A stretch of DNA of 64,000 nt from Porphyrobacter sp. AAP82. GTDB lineage: Bacteria > Pseudomonadota > Alphaproteobacteria > Sphingomonadales > Sphingomonadaceae. This document shows, piece by piece, positions 38,343 to 47,419 of this stretch (positions are counted from its first letter, which is position 1; each line of letters begins with the position of its first letter). Made by a program: the position numbers and the translations under genes. The stretch spans positions 1 to 64,000 of the forward strand of contig NZ_ANFX01000013.1 in the NCBI RefSeq assembly GCF_000331285.1, in the 5' to 3' direction. Below the pieces are notes generated by a model that worked only from the letters and a program-made list of their open reading frames with translations, was not told the DNA's origin and searched no databases.

Positions 38343-39287
38343 ATGTTCTTCACGAGATTTGCACGCGATCCGCAGCCCGCCCGCAAGGCATGGCGCGTGG
38401 CGGCGGCGCTGGCGCTGGGCCTCGCTGCGGGCGCACCGCTTGCCGCGGCCGACGAACCGGGCTGGAAGCTCGAACCCGATGCCCGCATCGATGTCCAGGC
38501 GGTCAGCGCCCAGACCACCACCCGCGACGAGGAGCTGGTGATCGACGGCGAGGCGATCTCGGTGCGCGGACAGGTCGGGCTCGGCATCGAAGGCAGGCAC
38601 ACCCGCGTGCGGCTGGAGGCCGACCGGATCGAGGTGTTCCGCCTCGGCAACGGGCGCAACGATGTCTCGCGCGACCGGCTGACCGCGAGCGTCGAGCACG
38701 ACGTCACCGACACCTTCGAGATGCAGGCGCAGGTGCGGCGCTACGACGATCTCGTCACGGTCGAATCCGCCGATACCGATGGCTGGGAATATTCCGCCCG
38801 CGCGACCTTCGAGCCGACGCAGGACAACCGCTTCCGGGTGCAGGGCACCTGGCGCGAGCGGCAATATGATAACGGCGCGGGGCCCGCGACCACCGGCGAC
38901 GGGCTGCGGCTCGATGCGCAATACCGCCGCCGTTTCGGTGCCTACCACTACCTCGCCTTCGATCTGCGCAGCGAGACGATCCGTTCGGACGATCCGCAGC
39001 GCGGCTACGAGCGGGATTCGGCCGGGGTCGCCTATACCCGCCCGATCGGCCCGGACCTGCGCCTGCGCCCGGCGGTCGAGCTGATCAAGACCCGCTTCGA
39101 TGGCCGCATCGCCGACAACGGGACGCTGCGCCGCGACCGCCAGATCGTCCCCGAAATCGAGCTGCTGTGGTGGCCGGGCAAGTGGCGGATCGAGGCCGAG
39201 GCGAAATACGTGTTCTTCGCCAGCAACGAGAGCGCGCGCGAGCGCGAGGGTTATCGCCTGACGGTGTCGGTCGGTTACGCATTCTGA
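38343..39287 (+). CDS. Probable outer-membrane beta-barrel, first gene of a three-gene cassette
   Basis: The 314-residue protein has a signal peptide (ALALGLAAGAPLAAADE, cleavage near residue 36). After it come alternating polar/hydrophobic strands with many Asp/Arg turns and a C-terminal aromatic residue (YRLTVSVGYAF), the usual barrel-insertion signal. I recognise no named family. The stop is followed by G and the next ATG (TGAGATG), identical to the junction between the next two genes. The strict spacing says it is made with the 7TM protein and the ATP-grasp ligase. It could be the export or anchoring component of that system. Confidence 0.72.
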   Translation: MFFTRFARDPQPARKAWRVAAALALGLAAGAPLAAADEPGWKLEPDARIDVQAVSAQTTTRDEELVIDGEAISVRGQVGLGIEGRHTRVRLEADRIEVFRLGNGRNDVSRDRLTASVEHDVTDTFEMQAQVRRYDDLVTVESADTDGWEYSARATFEPTQDNRFRVQGTWRERQYDNGAGPATTGDGLRLDAQYRRRFGAYHYLAFDLRSETIRSDDPQRGYERDSAGVAYTRPIGPDLRLRPAVELIKTRFDGRIADNGTLRRDRQIVPEIELLWWPGKWRIEAEAKYVFFASNESAREREGYRLTVSVGYAF

Positions 39288-39288
39288 G

Positions 39289-40545
39289 ATGATCGCCCGC
39301 GTCGGCCAGATCTGGGCGAACGCAACGCCGCAGGTCCGCCGCCCGTTCTATATCGGGCTGGCGGTCGCGGCGGTGCTCGCCGTGCTGGTCGGCCTCGGGG
39401 TCGCCAATACCGAAACCTTCCTCGCGCTGCCTTCATCCTTCGAGGGCGTGGCGGCATCGCAGGCGATCTGGGGGCTCAAGCCCTCGAACCTGCTGATGGT
39501 GCTGCCGCTCGGCGCGTTCCTGGTGGTGCTGGCGAGGAGCTTCATCGGATTGAAGGCCTTCGGGCTGTTCACCCCGAAGCTGATCGCGCTCGCCTTCCTC
39601 CAGATCGGCCCGGTGATGGGGCCGGTGGTGCTGTGCTCCTCGGTGCTGGTGGGGATGATCGTCACCCCCACCCTGCTGAAGCTGCGCATGACCCGCGTCG
39701 GCTTTCTCGGCGTGCTGATCTCGCTGATCGTGCTGGTGCTGGTGGGCTTGCAGATGGTGCTCGATACCCAGCTTCAGGTCGGTGCCTTCCCCGTCATCGT
39801 CTGCGCGCTGTGCGTCGAGCGGTGGTGGAAGCAGTGGGGCAAGGACGGCGCCAAGCCCGCCGCCAGGATGGCATTGAACACCTTCGTGCTGGCGCTGATG
39901 ATCGAATTCGTGATGGTTTCGGACTTCGCGATGGCGCTGATCGAATGGTCGCCGCTGCTGATGCCCGCGACGACCGCGGTGGCGATCGCGATTCTCGGCC
40001 GGTATCGCGGCCTGCGCCTCTCCGAAATCAGCCGCTTCGCCCCGATCTGGCTCGAGCGCCGCCGCCGGGCGCGGGCGGCCGCGGCAGAGGCGGCGGGCGA
40101 AGCGGTGGCCCTGCCCGAAGGGGTCAGCGAGGATCGCCGCAAGGGCCTGCCCGATACGCGCCGGGTGCCCGAACCCGAGGCCATGCCCGAGCCCCCGCCC
40201 CAGCCCCCGCCCGAACCTGTGCCCGAGCCCGTGCCCGTGCCGGCCCTCGCCGCCTATCGCACCCCGCGGCTCACCCCGCTCCACCGCAGTCACGGCATGG
40301 TGCTCGCCGCGCTCGCGGGGCGGGCGCCACCCTTGCGCGGCATGTGGGTGATCGGCTCTCCTGACGAGCTGAGGCCGGGCACAAGGCGCCGCGTGCCCCA
40401 GCCTCTCCCCGATCGCGGGGCCCGTTCGCGGCCCCGCCTTGTCGCATCCGGGGGCCGCGCGGTGGACGGCCGGGCCGCCGATGGGCCCGCGCAGCGTCCG
40501 CCGGTCCACAATGCCTGGGTGATCCGCAAGGTGGAGGACGTCTGA
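39289..40545 (+). CDS. 7TM protein of the inactive-transglutaminase/7TM family, lacking the transglutaminase part
   Basis: The 418-residue inner-membrane protein begins with a helix (residues 18-40), then a short loop and about seven helices (to about 245) matching the 7TM half of proteins described as inactive transglutaminase fused to 7TM (SFIGLKAFGLFTPKLIALAF; MRVGFLGVL-type turns). In the usual protein a transglutaminase-like domain sits between the first helix and the 7TM block; here only about 25 residues are there. The C-terminal 130 residues are Pro/Arg-rich (PEPPPQPPPEPVPEPVPVP near 294-322) and probably disordered. TGAGATG joins it to the ATP-grasp gene. The role is unknown, perhaps moving or presenting the ligase product. 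Confidence 0.75.
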   Translation: MIARVGQIWANATPQVRRPFYIGLAVAAVLAVLVGLGVANTETFLALPSSFEGVAASQAIWGLKPSNLLMVLPLGAFLVVLARSFIGLKAFGLFTPKLIALAFLQIGPVMGPVVLCSSVLVGMIVTPTLLKLRMTRVGFLGVLISLIVLVLVGLQMVLDTQLQVGAFPVIVCALCVERWWKQWGKDGAKPAARMALNTFVLALMIEFVMVSDFAMALIEWSPLLMPATTAVAIAILGRYRGLRLSEISRFAPIWLERRRRARAAAAEAAGEAVALPEGVSEDRRKGLPDTRRVPEPEAMPEPPPQPPPEPVPEPVPVPALAAYRTPRLTPLHRSHGMVLAALAGRAPPLRGMWVIGSPDELRPGTRRRVPQPLPDRGARSRPRLVASGGRAVDGRAADGPAQRPPVHNAWVIRKVEDV

Positions 40546-40546
40546 G

Positions 40547-41458
40547 ATGTTCAAGGCACTCAACCGCTGGCTCGGCCTTGGCGAGGGCGGGCTGATCGAG
40601 GGCGAGATCCTCGGCATCAACATGAGGAACGCGCTGATCCAGAGATACAATCCGCGCCACGCCATCGAGCGCGCGCGCGACAAGGTCGCCGCCAAACGCG
40701 CGCTGGAGGCGGCGGGGATATCCTGCACCGGCACGGTCGCGGTGCTCGAGGATCACCAGCAGGTCGCCGATTTCAAGCCCAGCCGCGACATGCCCGATGC
40801 CTGGGCGATCAAGCCCGCGCGCGGATCGCAGGGCGACGGCATCCTGCTCGCGGTGCGGCGTGAGGGGAACACCTGGTACAAGGGCTCGGGCGCGGCGCTG
40901 CCCGAAGACATGGTGATGCACCACATCCAGAAGGTGGTCGACGGCGGCTTCTCTGGCGATTCCGCCGCCGAGGACGCCGCGCTGATCGAGCCGCTGATCA
41001 TCGCCGACCCGGCGCTCTCGCGCATCGTGCCCGAAGGCCTGCCGGACCTGCGCGTCATCAGCTTGCACCACACGCCCCTGATGGCGATGGTGCGCCTTCC
41101 CACCATCGAGAGCGACGGCAAGGCCAACTTGCACCAGCGCGCGATAGGCGCGGGGATCGACATGGAGACCGGCAGGATCACCCGCGCGGTGGTGAAAGGC
41201 GTGCCGATCACCCGCCACCCCGATACCGGGGTGAACCTCATCGGCTTCGAGATCCCGGGCTGGAAGCGGGTGCTGGAGCTGGCATCGAAATGCGGGCCGG
41301 CGGTCGGCCTCGGCTATTGCGGGGCGGACATCGTGCTCGACGTGAACGACGGCCCGCTGGTGATCGAGGTCAATGCCCACCCGGGGATCGAGATCCAGAA
41401 CATCTGCCAGGCGGGCCTGAAGAGCCGGATCGCGGCGACGGGCGAGGATTTCCGTTAG
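40547..41458 (+). CDS. Alpha-L-glutamate ligase-like ATP-grasp enzyme
   Basis: The 303-residue ATP-grasp protein is of the RimK/glutamate ligase-like type. The ATP-binding segment is AIKPARGSQGDGILLAV near residue 86, and the metal-binding end is LGYCGADIVLDVNDGPLVIE, then VNAHPGIE, with the paired Asp and Glu-x-Asn. Such enzymes join an amino acid or peptide to a carboxylate through an acyl phosphate. Families like this are often next to 7TM and transglutaminase-like genes, as here. Substrate is unknown; no peptide substrate gene is seen. A TGAGATG junction couples it to the 7TM gene. It converges with the GDYXXLXY gene, leaving 1 bp between stops. Confidence 0.85.
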   Translation: MFKALNRWLGLGEGGLIEGEILGINMRNALIQRYNPRHAIERARDKVAAKRALEAAGISCTGTVAVLEDHQQVADFKPSRDMPDAWAIKPARGSQGDGILLAVRREGNTWYKGSGAALPEDMVMHHIQKVVDGGFSGDSAAEDAALIEPLIIADPALSRIVPEGLPDLRVISLHHTPLMAMVRLPTIESDGKANLHQRAIGAGIDMETGRITRAVVKGVPITRHPDTGVNLIGFEIPGWKRVLELASKCGPAVGLGYCGADIVLDVNDGPLVIEVNAHPGIEIQNICQAGLKSRIAATGEDFR

Positions 41459-41459
41459 C

Positions 41460-42041
41460 TCATTTCTCCATCACCGCGGGGGCTCCGAGCGGATCGAAGG
41501 GGGACAGCGGGGCGGCGCCCGCCGGGGCATCGCGCTCGGCGATTTCTGCGGGGGTGAGCGGGCGGAAGCGGATGGCGACGGGCGTGAAGCTGCCGTCCCC
41601 GCGCTGGCGGATCGTCACGATCCCGCGCTGGTCGCGGTTTCGGAGCTGCTCCTGAAGCTGCGCGGCGCGGGCCTGCCCGATATAGAGGCGCCCGGTGACG
41701 AGGCCGTTCATCCGGTAGACGCCTGCCTCATCGACCCGCACCGGGTGAGGGCAAGGCTGCCCTTCGACAAGCCGGCCTTCGACAAGCCGGGTGGCCTCGT
41801 GCAGCCGCGGCGGCTCTCCGGCGAGACACAGTCCGGTGAGCGCCCCGTCACGCGCCTCGTCGTAACCGGGCCAATCATAGCTGAATTCGACATAGTGCCC
41901 GCGCAGGTAATCGCGCGGGTCGTAGCCTTGGATCGGCACCTCCCATTCGGTGCCCGAATTGTAGGTGCGGTCGCCGATCGCCCACAGCGCCCCGAGGCCG
42001 AGCAGCGGCAAGGCCGCGGCGGCGAGACGGGCATAGCGCAT
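41460..42041 (-). CDS. GDYXXLXY domain membrane-anchored protein
   Basis: The 193-residue protein has an N-terminal membrane anchor (ARLAAAALPLLGLGALWAIG) and the motif YDPRDYLRGHYVEFSYDWPG near residue 43, the D-Y-L-R-G-x-Y variant of the GDYXXLXY family. These proteins often accompany DUF2157 membrane proteins, as here. A beta-rich soluble part follows. The function of the pair is not known. Its ATG overlaps the DUF2157 stop (TGATG), so translation is coupled. The frame opens earlier, at 42269, but that part is inside the DUF2157 gene. Confidence 0.85.
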   Translation of the reverse strand: MRYARLAAAALPLLGLGALWAIGDRTYNSGTEWEVPIQGYDPRDYLRGHYVEFSYDWPGYDEARDGALTGLCLAGEPPRLHEATRLVEGRLVEGQPCPHPVRVDEAGVYRMNGLVTGRLYIGQARAAQLQEQLRNRDQRGIVTIRQRGDGSFTPVAIRFRPLTPAEIAERDAPAGAAPLSPFDPLGAPAVMEK

Positions 42042-43186
42042 CACGCCTTGCCCTCCCGCGCCGGGGCGAAGCGCTTCGACACCCGCACCGCGCCCCACGC
42101 CACGCCGAGGATCAGCAGCCCTGCAAGGATCAGCCCGAAGCCGCTCGTCAAGAGGTCGGCGGCGAGTTCGAAGCTGAGGATGACGAGCCGCAGCGCAATC
42201 GCCCCCACCGCGATCTGGAACACCCCGCGCCACTGCGCGCCGAGCGCGGCGGCGGCGATCCCTGTCCACAGCGCGAAGAACACCAGCGCGGCGGCGATGT
42301 TGCGGTCATCGGCGGGATAGGCGAGCAGCATCGCCGCGCCTGCGCCGGCGAGGATCGCGCCGGTCATCTGCCCCGAACGGCCCGGGCGCAGGGCCGCCAC
42401 CCCCGCCCCCGCCGCCAGACCGGTGAGCGCGCAGGTCGCCGCCGCGGCAAGCTTGCTGCCCGAAGGGTCCGCCTCGATGCCGCCGATGCTCGCGAGCCCC
42501 GCGGCCAGCGATGCCCCGGAGGCCGCATAGGCGAGCGCCAGCTGCTCGAGCGCCAGCCAGAAATCGGGGCGGCGGCTGCGCGCGCGCAGGGCAGCGGCAG
42601 GCGGCGCGGCCAGCACCGGCAGGGCGATGACGAAGGCGAGCCAGATGCCCCAGCCGATGGTGCCTTGCGCCCCCGGCGGCGCGGCGGCGCCGGCATATTC
42701 CCACGCGGTCCACACCATCCCGCCCAGCACCGCCAGCGCGGTGGGCCAGCCGCGCCCGGTCAGCAGCAGCAGCGGGGCAAGCAGCGCCAGCCACATCGAC
42801 AACGGCTGCCACAAGGGTGCGGCGGTCTGGTAGACCTGCCCCAGATGCCCGAAAAAGGTGAGGCCCAGCGCGGCGGCGATGAACACCAGCGCCTCGAGCG
42901 CCCAGGGCGAGGCCGCGTCGATCTGCTCCTCGCGCGCGAACACCAGCCCCAGCAGGCCCGCGATCAGCGCCAGGTGCACCGCCAGCCGGACCAGTCCCGG
43001 GATCTCCTCCCAGTTCGCGGCGACCACCGAGACGATGCCCAGCCCGATGGCGAGCGCGCCGATGCCCCACACCGCCCACAGCAGCAGCGGGCGGGTGTGC
43101 GCGGCTTCATAGGCGATGAGGGCATCGCGCGTGGCCGCATCGATCAGGCCGGCCGCATGCCATTCGGCGATCTTGCGCGCGTTCAT
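42041..43186 (-). CDS. DUF2157 polytopic membrane protein
   Basis: The 381-residue protein starts with the cytosolic DUF2157 head (ARKIAEWHAAGLIDAATRDA LI-type, with the AAHTRPLLLWAVWGIGAL boundary), followed by about eleven hydrophobic segments. DUF2157 proteins are of unknown function and usually sit beside GDYXXLXY genes. The ATG at 43186 begins the domain, but its ribosome site is weak; an ATG at 43222 is an alternative. The stop overlaps the next gene's ATG. Together these suggest a two-part membrane unit. Confidence 0.85.
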   Translation of the reverse strand: MNARKIAEWHAAGLIDAATRDALIAYEAAHTRPLLLWAVWGIGALAIGLGIVSVVAANWEEIPGLVRLAVHLALIAGLLGLVFAREEQIDAASPWALEALVFIAAALGLTFFGHLGQVYQTAAPLWQPLSMWLALLAPLLLLTGRGWPTALAVLGGMVWTAWEYAGAAAPPGAQGTIGWGIWLAFVIALPVLAAPPAAALRARSRRPDFWLALEQLALAYAASGASLAAGLASIGGIEADPSGSKLAAAATCALTGLAAGAGVAALRPGRSGQMTGAILAGAGAAMLLAYPADDRNIAAALVFFALWTGIAAAALGAQWRGVFQIAVGAIALRLVILSFELAADLLTSGFGLILAGLLILGVAWGAVRVSKRFAPAREGKA

Positions 43187-43235
43187 GGCGGAGAGGTTAG
43201 CCGCCTCCCCGCCATGCCGCAATCACGCGCGAGCG

Positions 43236-44321
43236 TTACTGCGCCGCTTCGAGCGCGGCGACCGTCAGCACGGTCTGGTTCTGGATCGCGGCTGCGGCCT
43301 TGGCCTGACGGTCGGCGGGCAGCGGCACCAGCCCGATCCTGGCGAGCGGACCATCGGCGCCCCAGCTCTTGGCCCATTGGGCGAGAAACGTGTCGAGCCC
43401 CGGGGTGACCGGCAGGTTCGCCTTCTTGACGTAGATATACAGCGGGCGGCTGGCCTCGTAGCTGCCGTCGGCGATCGTCGCCGAGGTCGGCAGCACGCCA
43501 TCAAGCGCCAGCGGCTTGATCGCCTTGCTGTTCTTGAGGAGATAGGAATAGCCGACGATGGCGATCGCCTCGGGGTTGGAGGCGACGCGGCGGACGATCA
43601 GGTCGTCCTGCTCGCCCTGGCTGCTGTAGCCGCTGTCGCTGCGCAGCGCGTGGCAATCGCGCTGGAAGCGTTCCGGATCGCTCTTCTCGAACGAGGCCAT
43701 CGCGCTGTTCTGGCGGCAGCCGGGCTGGACCACGAGATTGAGCAGCGCCTCGCGCGTGCCCGAGCTTTCGGGCGGGCCATAGACCACGATCGGCATGGCC
43801 GGCAGCGACGGATCGACATCGGCCCAGGTCTTGGCGGTCTGCTCGCGGCCGAAGGGCTTGTTGGCAATCGCGCGGTAGACATTGTCGCGGGTCAGCTTGA
43901 TGTCGATCCCGCGGTCGGTGGCCGAGGCGAAGACGATCCCGTCCAGCCCGACCTCGATCTCGATGATGTCGCCCACGCCGCGTGCGGCGCAATCGGCGAA
44001 TTCGGCGCGGGTCATGCGGCGCGAGGCGTTGACGATATCGGGGGTGGTCGCCCCGATCCCGGCGCAGAAGGCCTTGATCCCGTCCGCCGTGCCCGACGAG
44101 GCGACCTGCGGCGGGGCGAGCCCTTCATTGGCGGCGAGGAAATCCACGGCGACCTGTTTGGCGAAGGGATAGACGGTCGAGGAGCCGACCACGCTGATCG
44201 CCTTGGCGGCGGCATCCTGCGGATTGTCGCCGCAGGCCGGCAATGCCGACATTGCCGCCAGCGCCAGCGCCATGGCAGCCGTGCGTCCGATCACCTTTTT
44301 CCCGTTTGCTTCAGACATCAT
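43236..44321 (-). CDS. pstS: PstS-family phosphate-binding lipoprotein
   Basis: The 361-residue substrate-binding protein is expected to bind phosphate in the periplasm. It has a lipobox, ALPAC, with Cys30. The anion-binding start is VVGSSTVYPFAKQVAVDF, followed by ASSGTADGIKAFC and VNASRRMTRAEF, then YGPPESSGTREALLNLV. The two ATG codons at 44321 and 44318 are both usable. It lies beside a paralogue at 44361-45437, but no pstC, pstA or pstB is here. A role as a phosphate sensor or as a partner of a transporter elsewhere is possible. Confidence 0.88.
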   Translation of the reverse strand: MMSEANGKKVIGRTAAMALALAAMSALPACGDNPQDAAAKAISVVGSSTVYPFAKQVAVDFLAANEGLAPPQVASSGTADGIKAFCAGIGATTPDIVNASRRMTRAEFADCAARGVGDIIEIEVGLDGIVFASATDRGIDIKLTRDNVYRAIANKPFGREQTAKTWADVDPSLPAMPIVVYGPPESSGTREALLNLVVQPGCRQNSAMASFEKSDPERFQRDCHALRSDSGYSSQGEQDDLIVRRVASNPEAIAIVGYSYLLKNSKAIKPLALDGVLPTSATIADGSYEASRPLYIYVKKANLPVTPGLDTFLAQWAKSWGADGPLARIGLVPLPADRQAKAAAAIQNQTVLTVAALEAAQ

Positions 44322-44360
44322 ACCCTCCCCCTGTGGTCATGAGACCATGGAGAAGCGGGT

Positions 44361-45437
44361 CTATTTTGCCGCGAGCTCGGCCTTGGTGAGGATCGTCAGG
44401 TTCTGCACCTTGGCGGCATTGGCGGCCATCGTCTCGGCGGGCATCGCCACCATGCCCACGCGCGCGAGCGGCCCGTCCTTGCCCCAGCTCTTGACCCACT
44501 CCTTCATGAAATCCTCAAGGCCCGGGATAGCGCGCATATGCGACTTCTTGACGTAAACGTAGAGCGGCCGCGCGCCGGGGTAGGAAAAATTCGCGATGTT
44601 CTCGTAGGTCGCCTGCACCCCGTTCATCGGCAGGTCCTGCACCTTGTCGAGATTTTCCTCGAGGTAGGAATAGCCGAAGATGCCGACGATGCCGGGGTTG
44701 GCGACGATCTTGTTGACGATCAGGTTGTCCTGCTCGCCCTGGTCCGAATAGGCGCCGTCATCGCGGATCTCGGTGCAGATCTGGGTGTATTCGGTCTCGT
44801 CGCGTTCCTTGAGCGCCTTCATTGCCGGATCGGCGTCGCAGCCGACATGGAGGATCAGCTCTTTCAAGGCATCGCGGGTGCCCGAGGTGCTGGGCGGGCC
44901 GTAGACGAGGATCGGCTGGGCGGGCAGCGCCGGATCGACATCGGCCCAGGTCTTTGCGGTCTGCGGCTTGCCATAGGGCCGCGCGGCCAGTGCCTTGTAG
45001 ACCGTGACGGGCGAGAGGTTCAGCATGATCCCGCCCTTGGCCGAGGCGAAGGCGATCCCGTCGAGCCCGACCTGGAGTTCGATGACCTCGTCGACCTTGT
45101 TCGATGCGCAGGTATCGAATTCGGACGGCTTCATCCGCCGCGAGGCGTTGACCATGTCGGGGGTGTTGGGGCCGAGCCCCGAACAGAACAGCTGGATGCC
45201 GTTGCCGGTGCCGGTGGATTCGATCAGCGGCGAGCGCATGTCGGGATAGTTGCGCGAGAAGTTCTCGGCGACCAGCTTGGCGAAGGGATAGACCGTCGAG
45301 GAGCCCACCGCATGGACCGACTGCGCGCCCGCGGCCCCGGTCGAATCACAGGCGGACAGCGTGATCGCGGCAAGCACCAGGACGGCGCCGGTCCGGCGGA
45401 GGCCGGACGTGCACAGGGCAGAGATAGATTGGAGCAT
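44361..45437 (-). CDS. pstS: PstS-family phosphate-binding lipoprotein, paralogue
   Basis: The 358-residue paralogue shares the plan and many segments with its neighbour: lipobox TLSAC (Cys30), VGSSTVYPFAKLVAENFSRN, STGTGNGIQLFCSGLG, VNASRRMKPSEF and YGPPSTSGTRDALKELI. The two genes are tandem, 39 bp apart, and probably arose by duplication. The upstream region, shared with the diguanylate cyclase, contains one CTGTCAC half-site on the minus strand, short of a full Pho box. Transporter subunits are absent from the window. Confidence 0.88.
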   Translation of the reverse strand: MLQSISALCTSGLRRTGAVLVLAAITLSACDSTGAAGAQSVHAVGSSTVYPFAKLVAENFSRNYPDMRSPLIESTGTGNGIQLFCSGLGPNTPDMVNASRRMKPSEFDTCASNKVDEVIELQVGLDGIAFASAKGGIMLNLSPVTVYKALAARPYGKPQTAKTWADVDPALPAQPILVYGPPSTSGTRDALKELILHVGCDADPAMKALKERDETEYTQICTEIRDDGAYSDQGEQDNLIVNKIVANPGIVGIFGYSYLEENLDKVQDLPMNGVQATYENIANFSYPGARPLYVYVKKSHMRAIPGLEDFMKEWVKSWGKDGPLARVGMVAMPAETMAANAAKVQNLTILTKAELAAK

Positions 45438-45628
45438 GTCGGATCCCGGTCGGCGCCAGCGGCGCGAGGTATGGCGTAATGTGGGCTAGGAGCCTTTCGT
45501 GACAGGTCCGTTACTCTGCGCAGCATACCCGGTCCAGCGCGGCCTGCCGGGCAGGCCAAGCCTCTCAAATCGCGGCAGATTGCCTCCAAAACGCAGGGAA
45601 CTGGCTTAACAGCATCGTAAGAGCTTGC

Positions 45629-47386
45629 ATGGTAGGGCTGCGAGGTATGGCACTTCTGCGCCTCCTTACCCGGCTCGGCATGGTCGCCGCGATGCTGGTG
45701 CTGCTCGCTGCCCGACCGGTGGCGGCAGACGACCACGTCGTGCCGACCCATGCCCCTGCCTGCCACGCGGCGACCGCGCTTGCGACCAGCCTTGCCGCGA
45801 TGGGCCCGCGCGCCGGGTGGACCTGCAACGACACCGGCTGGCGCTCGGACGTGCCCGCCGTGTGGCTGCGCTTCGAGGCGAGGGACTGGCAGCAGCACCG
45901 GCTTCCGCGCTACTTCTTCGCCCGCAACGCGCGCTTCGAGACGATCACCTTCCACGCCATCGACAAGGGCGGCGCGGTGCGCAGCCTGGTGCTGCGCGAG
46001 GCCGACGGCACGCCCTTTGCGGCAGGCCCCGTATTCCAGCTCCCGCTCCCCGCGATCACGCCCGCGACCACCGCGCTCGTCGCCCGGATCGAGGCGCCGC
46101 ATTCGGTGCCGCTGCTCACCGAGGCGCGCATCACCCATGATCCGGGCCACGCCGACTGGTCGCAGATCGACATGATGCTGCTCGCCTTTGTCGCCGGGAT
46201 GCTGATCTTGCCGCTGTTGTTCGACATCAGCTTCTTCGTGGTGCTGCGCGAGCGCTTCGTGGTGCTCCACGCGGCGATGGTCAGCGCGATGATGATCTAT
46301 GTGCTGACCGCAGGCGGCCTTGCCTCGGCCTTCGTCACCTTGCCGGTGCCGGTGATGGCGGTGGCGGGCGCGCTGTCCTGGGCGATCGGTGCGGGGCTTT
46401 CGGCGCTGTTCCTTGCACACTTTCTCGAACGCGGCGCGCAGTCGGGCACGATGCGCCATGTGACCATCGCGACCGGCTGGTTCACGATGATCGTGCCCGG
46501 CTTCTTCGCGCTGCAACTGGATGCCACCCAGCGCTTCGACGATGTCGGCTATTTCGTCGCCTTCCTGCCTGCGATCATCGTGTTCAGCGCCGCGGTGATC
46601 GAGGCGCTGCTGCGCGGCAGCCGTTCGGCGCGGTTCATCGCCGCCGCCTGGGCGCCGATCATCGCCGCCTCGAGCGAACGCCTGCTGCGCGGGCTGGGCT
46701 GGCACACCGGCCCTTCGAGCCTCGACCAGATGCTCTACGTCGCGATCGGGATCGAGGTGGTGGTGATCAGCCTCGCCATCGCCGACCGCTTCCTCGCGCT
46801 GCGCCGCGAGCGCGATGCGGCGCTGACCGAGGCGAAGATGCTCGAACAGCTCTCGGCGCGCGATTCGCTCACCGGGCTGATGAACCGCCGCGCCATCGAG
46901 GCGCGTTTCGACGAACTGCTGGCGCAGGGCTACGATACCTTCGCGCTGGTCGATCTCGACCGCTTCAAGACGATCAACGACGTCCACGGCCACCAGGTCG
47001 GCGATGCCGCGCTGGTCGCCTGCGCGAGCGCGATCCGGTCCTCTGGAGACCGCGATGCGGTGGCGGTGCGACTGGGCGGCGAGGAATTCGTGGTGCTGCT
47101 GCGCGGCCCCCGCCCGCTCGAACGCGCCGAGGCGCTGCGCCAGGCGATCCCGCTCAGGATCGCCAAGGAAGTCCCCGGGCTCGACCTGCCGGTGACCGCG
47201 AGCATGGGCGTGGTGGTGCTCGCCGATGCCAATGCGCACAAGATGGCGTTCAGCGAATTCTACGCCCGCGCCGATGCGCTGATGTACGAGGCCAAGGCAA
47301 GCGGGCGCAACCGCATGGCCTATGAACGCCTCACCGTGTTCCGCAGCGCGCCCGAAGGCCGGCGCAAGGACGAACGGGCGGCATGA
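45629..47386 (+). CDS. Diguanylate cyclase with periplasmic sensor and membrane block
   Basis: The 585-residue protein makes c-di-GMP from GTP in response to an extracytoplasmic cue. A signal peptide (residues 1-34) precedes a periplasmic domain of about 150 residues of the 7TMR-DISM extracellular type, then about seven helices (to about 395), a short coiled linker (RRERDAALTEAKMLEQLSAR) and the GGDEF domain. The active-site signature is RLGGEEFVVLL near residue 480, with SLTGLMNRRAIE at the start and VDLDRFKTINDVHGH as metal/substrate loop. No RxxD inhibitory site is obvious before the GGEEF. An in-frame ATG at 45647 is an alternative start. It is divergent from the pstS pair. Confidence 0.9.
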   Translation: MVGLRGMALLRLLTRLGMVAAMLVLLAARPVAADDHVVPTHAPACHAATALATSLAAMGPRAGWTCNDTGWRSDVPAVWLRFEARDWQQHRLPRYFFARNARFETITFHAIDKGGAVRSLVLREADGTPFAAGPVFQLPLPAITPATTALVARIEAPHSVPLLTEARITHDPGHADWSQIDMMLLAFVAGMLILPLLFDISFFVVLRERFVVLHAAMVSAMMIYVLTAGGLASAFVTLPVPVMAVAGALSWAIGAGLSALFLAHFLERGAQSGTMRHVTIATGWFTMIVPGFFALQLDATQRFDDVGYFVAFLPAIIVFSAAVIEALLRGSRSARFIAAAWAPIIAASSERLLRGLGWHTGPSSLDQMLYVAIGIEVVVISLAIADRFLALRRERDAALTEAKMLEQLSARDSLTGLMNRRAIEARFDELLAQGYDTFALVDLDRFKTINDVHGHQVGDAALVACASAIRSSGDRDAVAVRLGGEEFVVLLRGPRPLERAEALRQAIPLRIAKEVPGLDLPVTASMGVVVLADANAHKMAFSEFYARADALMYEAKASGRNRMAYERLTVFRSAPEGRRKDERAA

Positions 47387-47419
47387 GCGGCGCCTCCCCC
47401 GGAGGAGGGGCTGGCGACA

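Noticed and set aside
45438-45628. Pho box upstream of the pstS pair
   Set aside because: Only one CTGTCAC half-site is seen; the second half at the correct spacing is missing.
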